The notes below the pieces were generated by a model, which made no database searches, was not told the origin of the DNA, and saw nothing but the letters and a program-made list of their open reading frames with translations. From Leisingera sp. M658 (GTDB taxonomy: Bacteria > Pseudomonadota > Alphaproteobacteria > Rhodobacterales > Rhodobacteraceae), in contig NZ_CP083546.1 of the NCBI RefSeq assembly GCF_025144145.1, positions 1,814,501 to 1,878,500 on the forward strand: a stretch of 64,000 bases of DNA. The letters are read 5' to 3'. The translations under genes were made by a program, and so were the position numbers. This document shows, piece by piece, positions 16,381-25,343 of the stretch (its first letter is position 1; each line of letters starts with the position of its first letter).

Positions 16381-16881
16381 ATGCGTGTGGGTCTGTATCC
16401 CGGCACATTTGACCCGATCACCATCGGGCATATCGACATTATCCGCCGCGCCAGCGCGATGGTGGATAAACTGGTTATCGGCGTGGCAATCAACCGCGAC
16501 AAGGGGCCGCTGTTTGACCTGGAAGAGCGGGTTGAGATGATCGAGGCGGAATGCGCCAAGCTCAGCACCGAAACCGGTACCGAGATTGTTGCGCATCCGT
16601 TTGAAAACCTGCTGATCAACTGCGCCCGCGATGTCGGCGCGCAGATCATCGTGCGCGGTTTGCGGGCGGTTGCCGATTTCGAATATGAGTTTCAGATGGT
16701 CGGTATGAACCGGGCGTTGGACAGCTCGATTGAGACCGTGTTCCTGATGGCAGAGGCTCGGCACCAGGCGATTGCATCCAAACTGGTCAAGGAAATCGCC
16801 CGGCTGGACGGCGACGTGTCGAAATTCGTCACCCCGCTGGTCAACGACAAGCTGCTGGAACGTCTGGGCAAGACCGCCTGA
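16381..16881 (+). CDS. coaD: pantetheine-phosphate adenylyltransferase
   Basis: Joins 4'-phosphopantetheine and ATP to dephospho-CoA, the penultimate step of CoA synthesis. At 166 residues it is full length. The nucleotidyltransferase start MRVGLYPGTFDPITIGHIDI holds the TxGH motif (GH at residues 17-18). VRGLRAVADFEYEFQM and FLMAEARHQAIASKLVKEIA are the later conserved blocks. No operon partner; the CBS gene upstream is separated by 95 bp. Confidence 0.95.
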   Translation: MRVGLYPGTFDPITIGHIDIIRRASAMVDKLVIGVAINRDKGPLFDLEERVEMIEAECAKLSTETGTEIVAHPFENLLINCARDVGAQIIVRGLRAVADFEYEFQMVGMNRALDSSIETVFLMAEARHQAIASKLVKEIARLDGDVSKFVTPLVNDKLLERLGKTA

Positions 16882-16971
16882 ACCGGCGTGGCGCAATCCC
16901 GCTGCACAGAGTGGACCGCAAGCTGACGCGGGAGGGGCGCTGCCCCTCTTGGCCGCAGGCCAATTCACCCC

Positions 16972-16996
16972 GGGGTATTTTGCACCAGAAAGAAGC
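16972..16996 (+). repeat. dispersed intergenic repeat, copy 1
   Basis: GGGGTATTTTGCACCAGAAA and the following GAAGC, preceded by a G/C hairpin (GGAGGGGC..GCCCCTC, around 16930-16949). A close copy lies at 56330-56353 and a looser one at 49811-49835. All are in gene-free gaps after an operon end. Confidence 0.55.
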
Positions 16997-17021
16997 AAAA
17001 CCGGCACGGGCGGCCGCGAAA

Positions 17022-17042
17022 CCTGTGGCAGGCGGCCACAGG
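17022..17042 (-). terminator. hairpin after the 47-residue gene
   Basis: CCTGTGGC (17022-17029) and GCCACAGG (17035-17042) form a perfect 8-bp stem with a 5-nt loop, starting 5 bp past the stop of the small gene. A short TTTC follows on the minus strand, so termination may be weak. Confidence 0.5.
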
Positions 17043-17046
17043 CCGG

Positions 17047-17190
17047 TCAGCGCCAGAAGGCGACCCAGTCGATCAGGGTAAACAGTTTCTTGCCCAGGAA
17101 GATCATGTGCTGATCGCCGAACATGGCAATGTCGATCACCGCGGCGGCAATCAGGAACACGCCGAGGGCAATGGCAATCCGGTTAGTCAT
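17047..17190 (-). CDS. 47-residue membrane peptide
   Basis: The frame from the ATG at 17188-17190 gives MTNRIAIALGVFLIAAAVID and then IAMFGDQHMIFLGKKLFTLI, ending DWVAFWR. It has one clear transmembrane helix (residues 5-23) and a second amphipathic, aromatic segment. A ribosome-binding site (GGAG, about 6 nt upstream) precedes the ATG, and a hairpin follows the stop. It lies just beyond the gap terminator on the same strand. I recognise the pattern of small hypothetical proteins of Rhodobacteraceae, but no function is known to me. Confidence 0.65.
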   Translation of the reverse strand: MTNRIAIALGVFLIAAAVIDIAMFGDQHMIFLGKKLFTLIDWVAFWR

Positions 17191-17212
17191 CGGGGCTCCG
17201 CCGCAATAGAAA

Positions 17213-17241
17213 ACGCCCGCCCAGATAACCTGAGCGGGCGT
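17213..17241 (-). terminator. terminator of gap
   Basis: ACGCCCGC (17213-17220) and GCGGGCGT (17234-17241) pair around a 13-nt loop, with TTTC beyond on the minus strand. It begins 26 bp after the gap stop. Confidence 0.7.
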
Positions 17242-17266
17242 GAAGTCTCAAGGGGTTAGACTGAGA

Positions 17267-18268
17267 TTAGCCCAGTTTGCCCATGGCAACGGCCACATCA
17301 GCCATGCGGACCGAGAAACCCCATTCATTGTCGTACCAGGCCAGCACCCGCACCATGCGGCCGTCCAGCACCCGGGTCTGATCCGGCGCAAAGATCGAGC
17401 TTTCCGGCGAGTGGTTGAAGTCGCAGGAGACCAGCGGCGCCGGCTCATAGCCCAGAACGCCCTTCATCGGGCCTTCGGCGGCTTCCTTGACGGCGGCGTT
17501 GATCTGCTCGGCGGTCACATCGCGGCCTGCACGGAAGGTCAGGTCCACGGCGGAGACATTCGGTGTCGGCACGCGGATGGCGGAACCGTCCAGGCGGCCT
17601 TTCAGGTTCGGCAGTACTTCACCAAGCGCTTTGGCGGCGCCGGTTGAGGTCGGGATCATCGACATGGCAGCGGCGCGGGCGCGGTACAGATCGCTGTGGC
17701 GGCGGTCCAGGGTCGGCTGGTCGCCGGTATAGGCGTGGATGGTGGTCATGATGCCATGCTCGATGCCAAACGCCTCGTCCAGCACCTTGGCCAGCGGCGC
17801 CAGGCAGTTGGTGGTGCAGGAGCCGTTGGAGATCATGGTGTCGGCAGCGGTCAGCTGGTCGTCGTTGACACCGAACACGATGGTCTTGTCGACGTTTTTG
17901 CCGGGGGCGGACAGCAGCACTTTCTTGGCGCCGCGCTCAAGGTGCGCCTTGGCTTTTTCACCGTCGTTGAACTTGCCGGTGCATTCCAGAACCACGTCGC
18001 AGCCCGACCAGTCCAGCGCGCCCAAGTCGTAGGTGGAGAACATCTGCATGTCGCCGCGGCCCAGGTTCATGGTGCCCTCGCCGATGGTGACCTCGCCGGG
18101 GAAACGGCCATGCACGCTATCGTATTTGATCAGGTGGGCTGCGGTCTCCAACGGGCCGGTTGCGTTCACCTTGATCACTTCGATGTCGTCGCGGCCCGAG
18201 GCGGCGATATGCGACAGGGTGCAGCGGCCGATGCGGCCAAAACCGTTGATCCCGACTTTGATGGTCAT
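17267..18268 (-). CDS. gap: glyceraldehyde-3-phosphate dehydrogenase, type I
   Basis: Interconverts glyceraldehyde 3-phosphate and 1,3-bisphosphoglycerate. Residues 4-16 (KVGINGFGRIGRC) bind NAD, the catalytic cysteine is C151 in ISNGSCTTNCLAPLAKVL, and DRRHSDLYRARAAAMSMIPT is the phosphate-binding region. At 333 residues it is full length. In many Rhodobacteraceae gap and tkt are near each other, as here. The 245-bp gap before the divergent DUF808 gene holds a cluster of GCGCTAAC half-sites that may carry its control. Confidence 0.96.
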   Translation of the reverse strand: MTIKVGINGFGRIGRCTLSHIAASGRDDIEVIKVNATGPLETAAHLIKYDSVHGRFPGEVTIGEGTMNLGRGDMQMFSTYDLGALDWSGCDVVLECTGKFNDGEKAKAHLERGAKKVLLSAPGKNVDKTIVFGVNDDQLTAADTMISNGSCTTNCLAPLAKVLDEAFGIEHGIMTTIHAYTGDQPTLDRRHSDLYRARAAAMSMIPTSTGAAKALGEVLPNLKGRLDGSAIRVPTPNVSAVDLTFRAGRDVTAEQINAAVKEAAEGPMKGVLGYEPAPLVSCDFNHSPESSIFAPDQTRVLDGRMVRVLAWYDNEWGFSVRMADVAVAMGKLG

Positions 18269-18360
18269 GAGTTACGTCTCCAAGCGAGCAAAAACCTTTG
18301 ACCGCCATATAGACCGGGGCTGATGTGGTCTAAAGAGGTAAAAGCGTCATTAAATGAAAC

Positions 18361-18448
18361 TGTTAGCGCAAAAAGCGAGCGGTGGCGCTAACGGTTTGCG
18401 GCGGTGGCGTTAACGGAAATCTGCGGTTCGGCGGCGGTGGCGCTAACG
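18361..18448. promoter_or_regulatory. cluster of GGCGYTAACG half-sites upstream of gap
   Basis: Three direct copies of GCGGTGGCGYTAACG lie at 18379-18393, 18401-18415 and 18434-18448, with one inverted half-site TGTTAGCGC at 18361-18369. GTTAGCGC and GCGCTAAC are the two arms of a LacI-type palindrome such as those bound by central-carbon regulators in alphaproteobacteria. The related GGCGTTAACA occurs before tkt at 22592-22601. Binding by any named regulator is inference. Confidence 0.5.
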
Positions 18449-18513
18449 CTTGTGCTGCGGCGCGGAAGCGGGCAGATTGCCCCCGAACGCGGACAGGATT
18501 TGAGGGATTTGGC

Positions 18514-19482
18514 ATGAGCGGTTTGCTGGCACTTCTGGATGATGTTGCAGGGATTGCCAAGGTTGCGGCGGCCTCGGTCGATGATGTGGCGGCGGCGGCG
18601 GGCAAGGCCGGCGCCAAGACGGCCGGCGTGATCATTGACGACGCGGCGGTGACGCCCAAGTACCTGCAAGGCTTTGCGCCTGCGCGCGAGCTGCCGATCA
18701 TCTGGCGCATCACCCGCGGTTCGCTGTTCAACAAGTTGATCCTGTTGATGCCGGTGGCGATGCTGCTGGCCAATTTTGCGCCTTGGGCCATCACGCCCTT
18801 GCTGATGCTGGGCGGGAGTTACCTGTGCTTTGAGGGGGCCGAGAAGGTTTTTCACGTGCTGTTCCCACACGCGAGCCACGCCATTGATGAGGATATGAGC
18901 GTCAAGGATCCCGGCCATCTGGAGGAGCAGAAAATCAAGGGGGCGATCAAGACCGATTTCATCCTGTCCGCCGAGATCATGACCATTGCCCTGGCCGCTA
19001 TCGAGGCGCCGAACGTCTGGATGCAGGCGGCCACGCTGGCTGTGGTGGCGATTGGTGTAACGCTGGCGGTCTATGGTTCTGTCGCGCTGATCGTGAAGAT
19101 GGATGATGTTGGCCTGTATCTGGCGCAAAATGCCCCGACACCCATCGGCCGCGGGCTAGGGCACGGGCTGGTGAAATTCATGCCGGTGCTGATGAAGATC
19201 CTGTCGGTGGTCGGCACCGCTGCGATGCTGTGGGTTGGCGGCTCCATCATCATCCACGGGCTGGAGGTGCTGGGCTTTGGTTGGCTGGGCCATCTGATCC
19301 ATGACTGGGCCTATGCCGTGGGTCATACTGTGCCTGCCGCCTGGACCGGCTTTGCCGAATGGACCGCTAAGGCGGCAATGGACGGGGTGTTTGGCGTCGG
19401 GCTGGGACTGTTGCTGATCCCACTGGCGACCAAGGTGATCGGGCCGGTTTGGGGGACGATAAAGACGGAGAAGAAAATGTAG
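18514..19482 (+). CDS. DUF808 (YedI-like) inner-membrane protein
   Basis: This 322-residue protein matches the DUF808 family throughout: MSGLLALLDDVAGIAKVAAA, then VIIDDAAVTPKYLQGFAPAR, GSLFNKLILLMPVAMLL, and GGSYLCFEGAEKVFHVLFPH. Four to six membrane segments follow. The ATG at 18514 was chosen because conserved family residues begin there; the upstream extension to 18382 runs through the repeated half-sites. The function of the family is not established. It is divergent from gap. Confidence 0.85.
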   Translation: MSGLLALLDDVAGIAKVAAASVDDVAAAAGKAGAKTAGVIIDDAAVTPKYLQGFAPARELPIIWRITRGSLFNKLILLMPVAMLLANFAPWAITPLLMLGGSYLCFEGAEKVFHVLFPHASHAIDEDMSVKDPGHLEEQKIKGAIKTDFILSAEIMTIALAAIEAPNVWMQAATLAVVAIGVTLAVYGSVALIVKMDDVGLYLAQNAPTPIGRGLGHGLVKFMPVLMKILSVVGTAAMLWVGGSIIIHGLEVLGFGWLGHLIHDWAYAVGHTVPAAWTGFAEWTAKAAMDGVFGVGLGLLLIPLATKVIGPVWGTIKTEKKM

Positions 19483-19501
19483 TCGCGAAACTGCCCAGGT
19501 T

Positions 19502-20401
19502 CTAGATACGCATCAAGCCTTCTCTTGGTGGAGCGGAGTCTGGCAGCTTTACGTTCCAAACGAATCCGATGCGTTCAAGTATGGTAATCAGCCAAAAGCC
19601 CGGATCGGTTTGACCTTTTTCGATGCCAAGCCGCGCGGAATGCGGAAAAGCATGATGATTGCCGTGCCAGTTTTCCCCAAAGGTGATCAAACCAAGACGG
19701 GGCAGGTTAAACCCTTGAACGGGAAGGCCTGCTATCCGCCATCCTTGTTGGCCACGCTTATGTGCGAAATGACCAACCATCCAGTGACCGACCAGAGATA
19801 CAAAGATCCTGAGCGAACATCCCCAGAAAACCCAAGCTATTCCTCCAAGTCCGAAGAGAGCAAGGGCAAGAGGAACTTGCTGAAGCATCCAAGTTCTCTC
19901 CATGACTGAGTACATTCTGCTAAAGTGGACACGGTCCTCCAAGATAAACTGTGGAGGTCTTTCAAGTTTGAATTCACAGCACAGTTGCCACCATGCATCC
20001 CTAATAAAATGCGTGTCATGAGAGGGGTGCGGAGGACAATCCTTTTGCCGTTGGTGCCAGTCCCGCATGTCATGGGTTTTTATCATGCCTATCGGGCCAG
20101 CCATGCCGACCAAAGTTCCTAGCCATACTAGCAAAAATTCGATTGCTTTAGTGGTTTCGAAGCTGCGGTGTATAAGCAAACGATGCATGCCAACAGAATG
20201 TCCGGCGCAAATTGTCACTGCTGTGAGGATTAAGAAAACAGTAAACGCGTCAATTGCGGGGAAGAAGACCATGCCCGTAAGGCCCAAAACACCGTGAAAC
20301 AATAGCCAGACTGCTTTGCTCGGAACAACGTGGATCTTACCGCAAGTTGCAGACGTGACACTTGAAGACAGATACCGTTCAGTTGAAACCAGCGAGTTCA
20401 T
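19502..20401 (-). CDS. acyl-CoA/phospholipid desaturase (stearoyl-CoA desaturase type)
   Basis: This is a 299-residue membrane di-iron desaturase of a different branch from the one at 12018-13052. Its histidine boxes are HRLLIHRSF, HDMRDWHQRQ and WHGNHHAFPHS, the order and spacing of delta-9 type enzymes. The ATG at 20401 was chosen over the upstream TTG because GGAG lies 11-12 nt before it. The gene is visibly less GC-rich than tkt and the DUF808 gene on either side, which suggests later acquisition. Substrate is not known. Confidence 0.82.
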   Translation of the reverse strand: MNSLVSTERYLSSSVTSATCGKIHVVPSKAVWLLFHGVLGLTGMVFFPAIDAFTVFLILTAVTICAGHSVGMHRLLIHRSFETTKAIEFLLVWLGTLVGMAGPIGMIKTHDMRDWHQRQKDCPPHPSHDTHFIRDAWWQLCCEFKLERPPQFILEDRVHFSRMYSVMERTWMLQQVPLALALFGLGGIAWVFWGCSLRIFVSLVGHWMVGHFAHKRGQQGWRIAGLPVQGFNLPRLGLITFGENWHGNHHAFPHSARLGIEKGQTDPGFWLITILERIGFVWNVKLPDSAPPREGLMRI

Positions 20402-20501
20402 AGTGCGCAAACTTCTCCATTGCGTGTAAGCCCTGATAACGCTCTCCCTTGGCGTGCTATCGCAGTGCGACCGAAAGCAAAATCGGAAAGAGCTGTTGCC
20501 A

Positions 20502-20530
20502 AAGAAAAAGGGGCGCCCGCAGGCACCCCT
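20502..20530 (-). terminator. terminator of tkt
   Basis: On the minus strand GGGGTGCC pairs with GGCGCCCC around a short loop and is followed by TTTTTCTTT. It begins 25 bp past the tkt stop. Confidence 0.85.
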
Positions 20531-20554
20531 CCGTAACGTGAATTTGGGATAGGC

Positions 20555-22576
20555 TTAGCCCAGCAGCTCTTTTACCTTGGCCACTGTGCCCTCAGCCGTG
20601 ATGCCGAAGCGTTCGAACAGCTCGCCTGCTGGTGCAGACGCACCGAAGCGGTCCATGCCGACGAAACCGGCTTTCTTCTCCTGGCCGCGCTCGCCCAGCA
20701 GCCAGCGGTCCCAGCCGCCGGCGCGCATGGCGGCCTCAATACCCACACGCACCGGGCCTGCGGGCAGGACCTTGCGGCGGTAGGCTTCGTCCTGCTGCGC
20801 AAACAGCTCCATGCAGGGCATGGAGACGACGCGGGTGCCGATGCCTTCCGCTTCCAGCTTGGCCTTGGCTTCCATCGCGACGGATACCTCGGAGCCGGTG
20901 GCGATCAGGATTACCTGACGCTTACCCTCGGCCTCGGCCAGCACATAGGCGCCTTTTTCGACCATGTTGGTCAGCTTGTGTTCGGTCCGCACGGTCGGCA
21001 GGTTCTGACGGGTGAGCGTCATCACCGACGGGGTGTCCTTGGACGTCAGGGCGATTTCCCAGGCCTCGGCGGTTTCCACGGTGTCGGCGGGGCGGAACAC
21101 ATAGGTGTTCGGGGTCGCGCGGCAGATTGCCAAATGCTCCACCGGCTGGTGGGTCGGGCCGTCTTCGCCGACGCCGATCGAGTCGTGGGTCATCACAAAC
21201 ACGGTTGGGATCTTCGACAGAGCGGCCAGACGCATCGCCGGGCGGGCATAGTCGGTGAAGCAGAAGAAGGTGCCGCCGTAAGCCCGCACGCCGCCGTGCA
21301 GCACCATGCCGTTCATCGCCGCAGCCATGCCGTGCTCGCGGATGCCCCAATAGACATAGCGGCCCTTGCGGTTGTCGGTGTCAAAGGTGCCGAGATCACC
21401 GGTCTTGGTGTTGTTGGAACCGGTGAGGTCAGCCGAGCCGCCCACGGTTTCCGGCATCAAGGGGTTGATGACGGCCAGCGCCATTTCCGAGGACTTGCGG
21501 GTGGCAACCGATGGCTGCTCTTCGCTCACCTGCTTTTTCAGCGCCTTGATGGCGGCGGACAGTTTCTTGGGCGCGTCCAGCGCATAGGCGCGGTTGAAAC
21601 GGTCCTGCTTTTGCGACGACAGCTCAGCAAAACGGGTTTCCCAGGCTTCACGCTCGGATTTGCCGCGCGCACCGATTTCTTCCCACTGGGACTTAATCTC
21701 GCTCGGCACCTCAAACGCGCCGCCGGTCCATCCATAGGCGTCTTTTGCCGCCTTCAACTGGTCCGCGTCGGTCAGGGCACCGTGGCCCTTGGAGGTGTCC
21801 TGCGCGGCGTGGCCTAAGGCGATATGGGTCTTGCAGGCGATCATCGACGGTTTCTTGGACTTCTTGGCGGCCTCGATGGCCTCGTTGATGGCCTTGGGGT
21901 CGTGGCCGTCGATTTCCAGCACCTGCCAGCCCGAGGCCTTGAAGCGCTGCACCTGGTTGGTACGGTCGCTGAGTTCAACAGTGCCGTCGATGGTGATGTT
22001 GTTGTTGTCCCAGAACACAATCAGCTTGCCCAACTGGTGGCGGCCGGCAAGGCCGATGGCCTCCTGGCTGATACCTTCCATCAGGCAGCCGTCGCCGGCG
22101 ATGACATAGGTGTGGTGATCCACGACCTTCTTGCCGTAATGTGCGCGCTGCATTTCTTCTGCCATGGCAAAGCCGACGGCGTTGGAGATGCCTTGGCCCA
22201 ACGGGCCGGTGGTGGTTTCAACCGCGTCCAGCAGGAAGTTTTCCGGATGGCCCGCAGTCAGCGCGCCGGTCTGGCGGAAATTCTTGATCTGATCCAGGGT
22301 CACCTGGCGGTCGCCGGTAAGATACAGCAGCGAATAGATCAGCATCGAGCCGTGGCCCGCCGACAGGATGAACCGGTCGCGGTCCGGCCACTGCGGGTTG
22401 GATGCATCGAATTTGAGGTGCTTTTCGAACAGCACGGTCGCTACATCGGCCATGCCGATCGGCATTCCGGTGTGGCCGGAATTGGCGGCGGCGACGGCGT
22501 CCAGTGCCAGCGCGCGAATGGCGGCGGCCTTGTTCCAATGGTCGGGATTGGCGGTGCGCAGGGCTGTCAGGTCCAC
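20555..22576 (-). CDS. tkt: transketolase
   Basis: Thiamine-diphosphate enzyme of the non-oxidative pentose phosphate pathway, 673 residues. The TPP/Mg motif is [20 protein letters not shown] to [32 protein letters not shown] and the central [20 protein letters not shown] are typical of transketolases. The start is a GTG at 22574-22576 ([13 protein letters not shown]) with AGGAC about 8 nt upstream; no ATG fits. The half-site GGCGTTAACA at 22592-22601 overlaps the promoter region. It is divergent from the coiled-coil/zapA pair. Confidence 0.96.
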   Translation of the reverse strand: MDLTALRTANPDHWNKAAAIRALALDAVAAANSGHTGMPIGMADVATVLFEKHLKFDASNPQWPDRDRFILSAGHGSMLIYSLLYLTGDRQVTLDQIKNFRQTGALTAGHPENFLLDAVETTTGPLGQGISNAVGFAMAEEMQRAHYGKKVVDHHTYVIAGDGCLMEGISQEAIGLAGRHQLGKLIVFWDNNNITIDGTVELSDRTNQVQRFKASGWQVLEIDGHDPKAINEAIEAAKKSKKPSMIACKTHIALGHAAQDTSKGHGALTDADQLKAAKDAYGWTGGAFEVPSEIKSQWEEIGARGKSEREAWETRFAELSSQKQDRFNRAYALDAPKKLSAAIKALKKQVSEEQPSVATRKSSEMALAVINPLMPETVGGSADLTGSNNTKTGDLGTFDTDNRKGRYVYWGIREHGMAAAMNGMVLHGGVRAYGGTFFCFTDYARPAMRLAALSKIPTVFVMTHDSIGVGEDGPTHQPVEHLAICRATPNTYVFRPADTVETAEAWEIALTSKDTPSVMTLTRQNLPTVRTEHKLTNMVEKGAYVLAEAEGKRQVILIATGSEVSVAMEAKAKLEAEGIGTRVVSMPCMELFAQQDEAYRRKVLPAGPVRVGIEAAMRAGGWDRWLLGERGQEKKAGFVGMDRFGASAPAGELFERFGITAEGTVAKVKELLG

Positions 22577-22591
22577 TTGGATCGTCCTTTG

Positions 22592-22601
22592 GCGTTAACA
22601 G
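22592..22601. promoter_or_regulatory. GGCGTTAACA half-operator before tkt
   Basis: This 10-mer lies 16 bp upstream of the tkt start and matches the GGCGYTAACG series in front of gap. Co-regulation of two sugar-phosphate genes by one repressor is a reasonable inference but rests on short matches. Confidence 0.4.
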
Positions 22602-22819
22602 GCAATTGCTGCGCTCAATAACAGCGATGCCGCAAAGATCAAGCATGGTTGCGCCTATGTCTGCTATGTTGCGCGAAGTTGGCGCGGCAAGTGGTTGAAA
22701 GACAAGGGGGGGTGTTTTATCCCTGAAAGGGAAGAACTGGCCCATGTCGGCGGCAGATGCGCGATTCGCGCGGGCGCCGGAATGAATATGGCACTGATGT
22801 GGACGGGTGAGGGACAGGC

Positions 22820-23653
22820 ATGAACCAGATTGAAGAATTGCAAGGCCGCATCCAGGCGGCGCTGGAACGTATCGGCACCGGCACGGCTGCGCTGCAAGAG
22901 GCGCGCGAAGCGGATAAGGTCAAGGCCGCAGAGGTTGCTGCCGAGGCCGCTAAGGCGGCGGAAGCGGCTGCTGCCGGGGCTGCGACGGCTGAGATTGAAC
23001 AGGCGCTGGAAGAAGAAAAGCTCGCCAATGCCCAGCTTGAAGAGCGGGTGAAGGTGCTGCGCGCACGGCTGCAGGAAGCCGGAAACCAGGCTCCCGCCGC
23101 AAATGAAGATATTGCGGCGATGGAAGCCGAGCTGCAGTTGTTGCGCAACGAAGCTGGCGATCCGGCGGAAAAGGAAGCCCTGCGCGGTGAAGTTGCGCGC
23201 CTTAAGGGCGAGCTGGAGGCCGCGGCAAATACCGCCGCCAGTGACAAGGAAGCGCTGGAAGACCAGCTGTCTGAGGCCCAGGCTGCCAATGACAGCCTGA
23301 AGGCCCAGCTGGAGGAGGCGTCGGCTGCTGCGGCAGCACCGGCGGAAGCGGCCCCGGCCCAGGACAGGGGCGCCGAGATTGAACGCCAGAATGACACCCT
23401 GCTGCGGCTTGATACCGAACTGCAGCAGTTGCGCCAGGCCAACGAGGAACTGCGGGCCTCCAACACCGCGCTGCGCGATGCAAATGCCCAAAGCCTGGGC
23501 GATGCCGGGTTGATCAACACCGCCATGGAAGCCGAGATCGTGGGCTTGCGCGCGGCGCAAGCCAGCGACCAGGCCCAGGTTAACGCGGTGCTGGCCAAGC
23601 TGGAACCGCTCTTGGCCAATGCCCGCAACCTGCCGGAAGGGGAGGAAGTCTGA
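22820..23653 (+). CDS. Ala/Glu-rich coiled-coil protein upstream of zapA
   Basis: This 277-residue protein is almost entirely predicted coiled coil, with heptad-rich runs such as EEEKLANAQLEERVKVLRAR and LLRLDTELQQLRQANEELRA, broken by an Ala/Pro-rich hinge near residues 170-185. There is no signal peptide or enzyme motif. The stop overlaps the zapA start (TGATG at 23651-23655), so the two are co-translated. In Rhodobacteraceae this pair is commonly found divergent from tkt. A role with ZapA in cell division is inferred from that coupling. Confidence 0.7.
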   Translation: MNQIEELQGRIQAALERIGTGTAALQEAREADKVKAAEVAAEAAKAAEAAAAGAATAEIEQALEEEKLANAQLEERVKVLRARLQEAGNQAPAANEDIAAMEAELQLLRNEAGDPAEKEALRGEVARLKGELEAAANTAASDKEALEDQLSEAQAANDSLKAQLEEASAAAAAPAEAAPAQDRGAEIERQNDTLLRLDTELQQLRQANEELRASNTALRDANAQSLGDAGLINTAMEAEIVGLRAAQASDQAQVNAVLAKLEPLLANARNLPEGEEV

Positions 23654-24054
23654 TGCCCGAAGTAACGATAATGATCGGCGGCCGCGGCTTTGAGGTGTCC
23701 TGCCAGGAGGGTGAGGAAAGCTATCTGCATTCTGCTGCCAAGATGCTGGACGACGAGGCGCAGGTGCTGTCGGACCAGATCGGCCGGATGCCCGAGGCGC
23801 GGATGCTGCTGATGGCCGGGTTGATGCTGGCCGACAAAACGGCGGCGGTTGAGGACCGGATCAAGGAAGTCGAGGCCGTCCTGGCTGAGCGTGACCAGGA
23901 GCTGGCGGATCTTCGCGCCATGCCTGCACCGGAACCGGAGCGGATCGAAGTCCCGATCGTGCCGCCGCAGGTCGCCGAGAGCCTGGCCGAACTGGCCGCC
24001 CGGACCGAAGCGCTGGCACAGGAAATCGAAGAAAAAGCCCAACCGGCAGGCTAA
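23653..24054 (+). CDS. zapA: cell division protein ZapA
   Basis: ZapA bundles FtsZ at mid-cell. The N-terminal part (PEVTIMIGGRGFEVSCQEGE, then YLHSAAKMLDDEAQVLSDQI) is the ZapA globular head, and MLLMAGLMLADKTAAVEDRI leads into the C-terminal coiled coil. The final ~40 residues are an acidic, Ala/Pro-rich tail. At 133 residues it is slightly longer than E. coli ZapA (109). It is coupled by a 1-nt overlap with the coiled-coil gene. Confidence 0.85.
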   Translation: MPEVTIMIGGRGFEVSCQEGEESYLHSAAKMLDDEAQVLSDQIGRMPEARMLLMAGLMLADKTAAVEDRIKEVEAVLAERDQELADLRAMPAPEPERIEVPIVPPQVAESLAELAARTEALAQEIEEKAQPAG

Positions 24055-24270
24055 GAGCCCGCAGGCTGGGAACCGGCAGGCCAGGAACTGGCGCGCGCCT
24101 GTGCAGAGGCGGAGGAAAGCGGCAAAATATTGTTCGTTTTCCGGCCTTTGCCGGACCCGCCGGAAACACTGTTTTTCATGTAATCAGGCCGCCCGATGCT
24201 CGTCTGCGGCGGGTGTTTGCGGTAGCTTCACCGCAGGGGAAGAAGTCCTGACGCAGTGGAGCAGCACAGA

Positions 24271-25161
24271 ATGTACGAAGCATTGATCCTGGGAGTCTTG
24301 TTGCTGGCCGGCGCCTCGGCAAGTGCTTATGACTTTGACCTGCCGCTGCCGGAAGAAGAGCAGCCCGATACAGAACCCACGGAAAATTCCGACCGCCTGC
24401 AGCTTGGCGATGAGGCGGACAGCATTGATGCCGGCAGCGGCAATGACCAGGTGCGTGCCGGTGGCGGCGATGATACGGTCTCCGGCGGCCTGGGGCTGGA
24501 CATCCTGCAAGGTGAGGGCGGCGCAGATCTTCTGTCTGGTGGCGAATTCCACGACATTCTGCTGGGCGGTGCGGGCGCGGATGTGCTGGACGGCGAAGGC
24601 GGCAAGGATATCCTGTTCGGCGGCACCGGCGACGACACGCTGATCGGCGGGGATTGGGATGATGTGCTGGCAGGCGGGGAAGGTTCGGACGACTTGTCCG
24701 GCGGGCGTGGCAACGACAATCTCTTTGGCGTCAGTGTTGACCCGGAGCCGGACGCCGGGACGCTGAAATCCCTGCGCGACGGCAAGGTGCTGGCAGAGAA
24801 TATTTTTGCCCTGTCCGCGGATGATGAGGCTGACACGCTGGACGGCGGAGATGGCAACGACTTCCTGGCCTTGGGGGCAGGGGATACCGCCATTGGCGGC
24901 AGCGGCAAGGATGTGTTTGAGCTGCACCGTGATCCGGATGCAAACGGCGTAATCACGATTAAGGACTTTGAGGCCGGCACCGATACCGTTCGGGTCGCTG
25001 GCGGCAATACCGGCGGTTTCAGCATCCAGCGGGAGGAAGACAGCGGCGATGCGCTTGTCCTGGAGAACGGCAAACTGGTTGCAAGGCTGCTGGGGGCCGG
25101 CGACAGTTTTGCCTTGGAAAACCTGGGCTTTTTGGGCAATGCATCCGCGAATGCAGGCTGA
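24271..25161 (+). CDS. short RTX-repeat calcium-binding protein, paralogue 1
   Basis: This 296-residue protein has an N-terminal hydrophobic segment (MYEALILGVLLLAGASASAY) and an acidic linker. Then come about ten glycine-aspartate nonapeptides (GGxGxDxLx) at residues 50-150, a spacer, a second short block (DTLDGGDGNDFLALGAGD), and the C-terminal module GDALVLENGKLVARLLGAGD. The ATG at 24271 was chosen over an upstream GTG because GGAG lies 9 nt before it and the paralogues start at the same point. It is likely exported; no type I secretion genes are nearby. Paralogous to 25344-26513 and 42900-43706. Confidence 0.8.
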   Translation: MYEALILGVLLLAGASASAYDFDLPLPEEEQPDTEPTENSDRLQLGDEADSIDAGSGNDQVRAGGGDDTVSGGLGLDILQGEGGADLLSGGEFHDILLGGAGADVLDGEGGKDILFGGTGDDTLIGGDWDDVLAGGEGSDDLSGGRGNDNLFGVSVDPEPDAGTLKSLRDGKVLAENIFALSADDEADTLDGGDGNDFLALGAGDTAIGGSGKDVFELHRDPDANGVITIKDFEAGTDTVRVAGGNTGGFSIQREEDSGDALVLENGKLVARLLGAGDSFALENLGFLGNASANAG

Positions 25162-25343
25162 CCCGGCCTGAATAGCCACCGGTTTCGCGGCTGTGATTGC
25201 AGACCTGATTTCACTGTTTCTCTATGGGGAACAAACCGTTTACGGCAATTTTTAGGCAAAATAACAACAAAATCTGGACCAATTTGAAGAATTCCCGTAG
25301 CTGAGTTGTGATGTATTTCTGCTTTCTACTTTTGGGGGACTAA

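Noticed and set aside
24055-24270. Possible 6S RNA after zapA
   Set aside because: 6S RNA is often found near zapA, but I could not see the long bulged hairpin; only short G/C inverted repeats are present.
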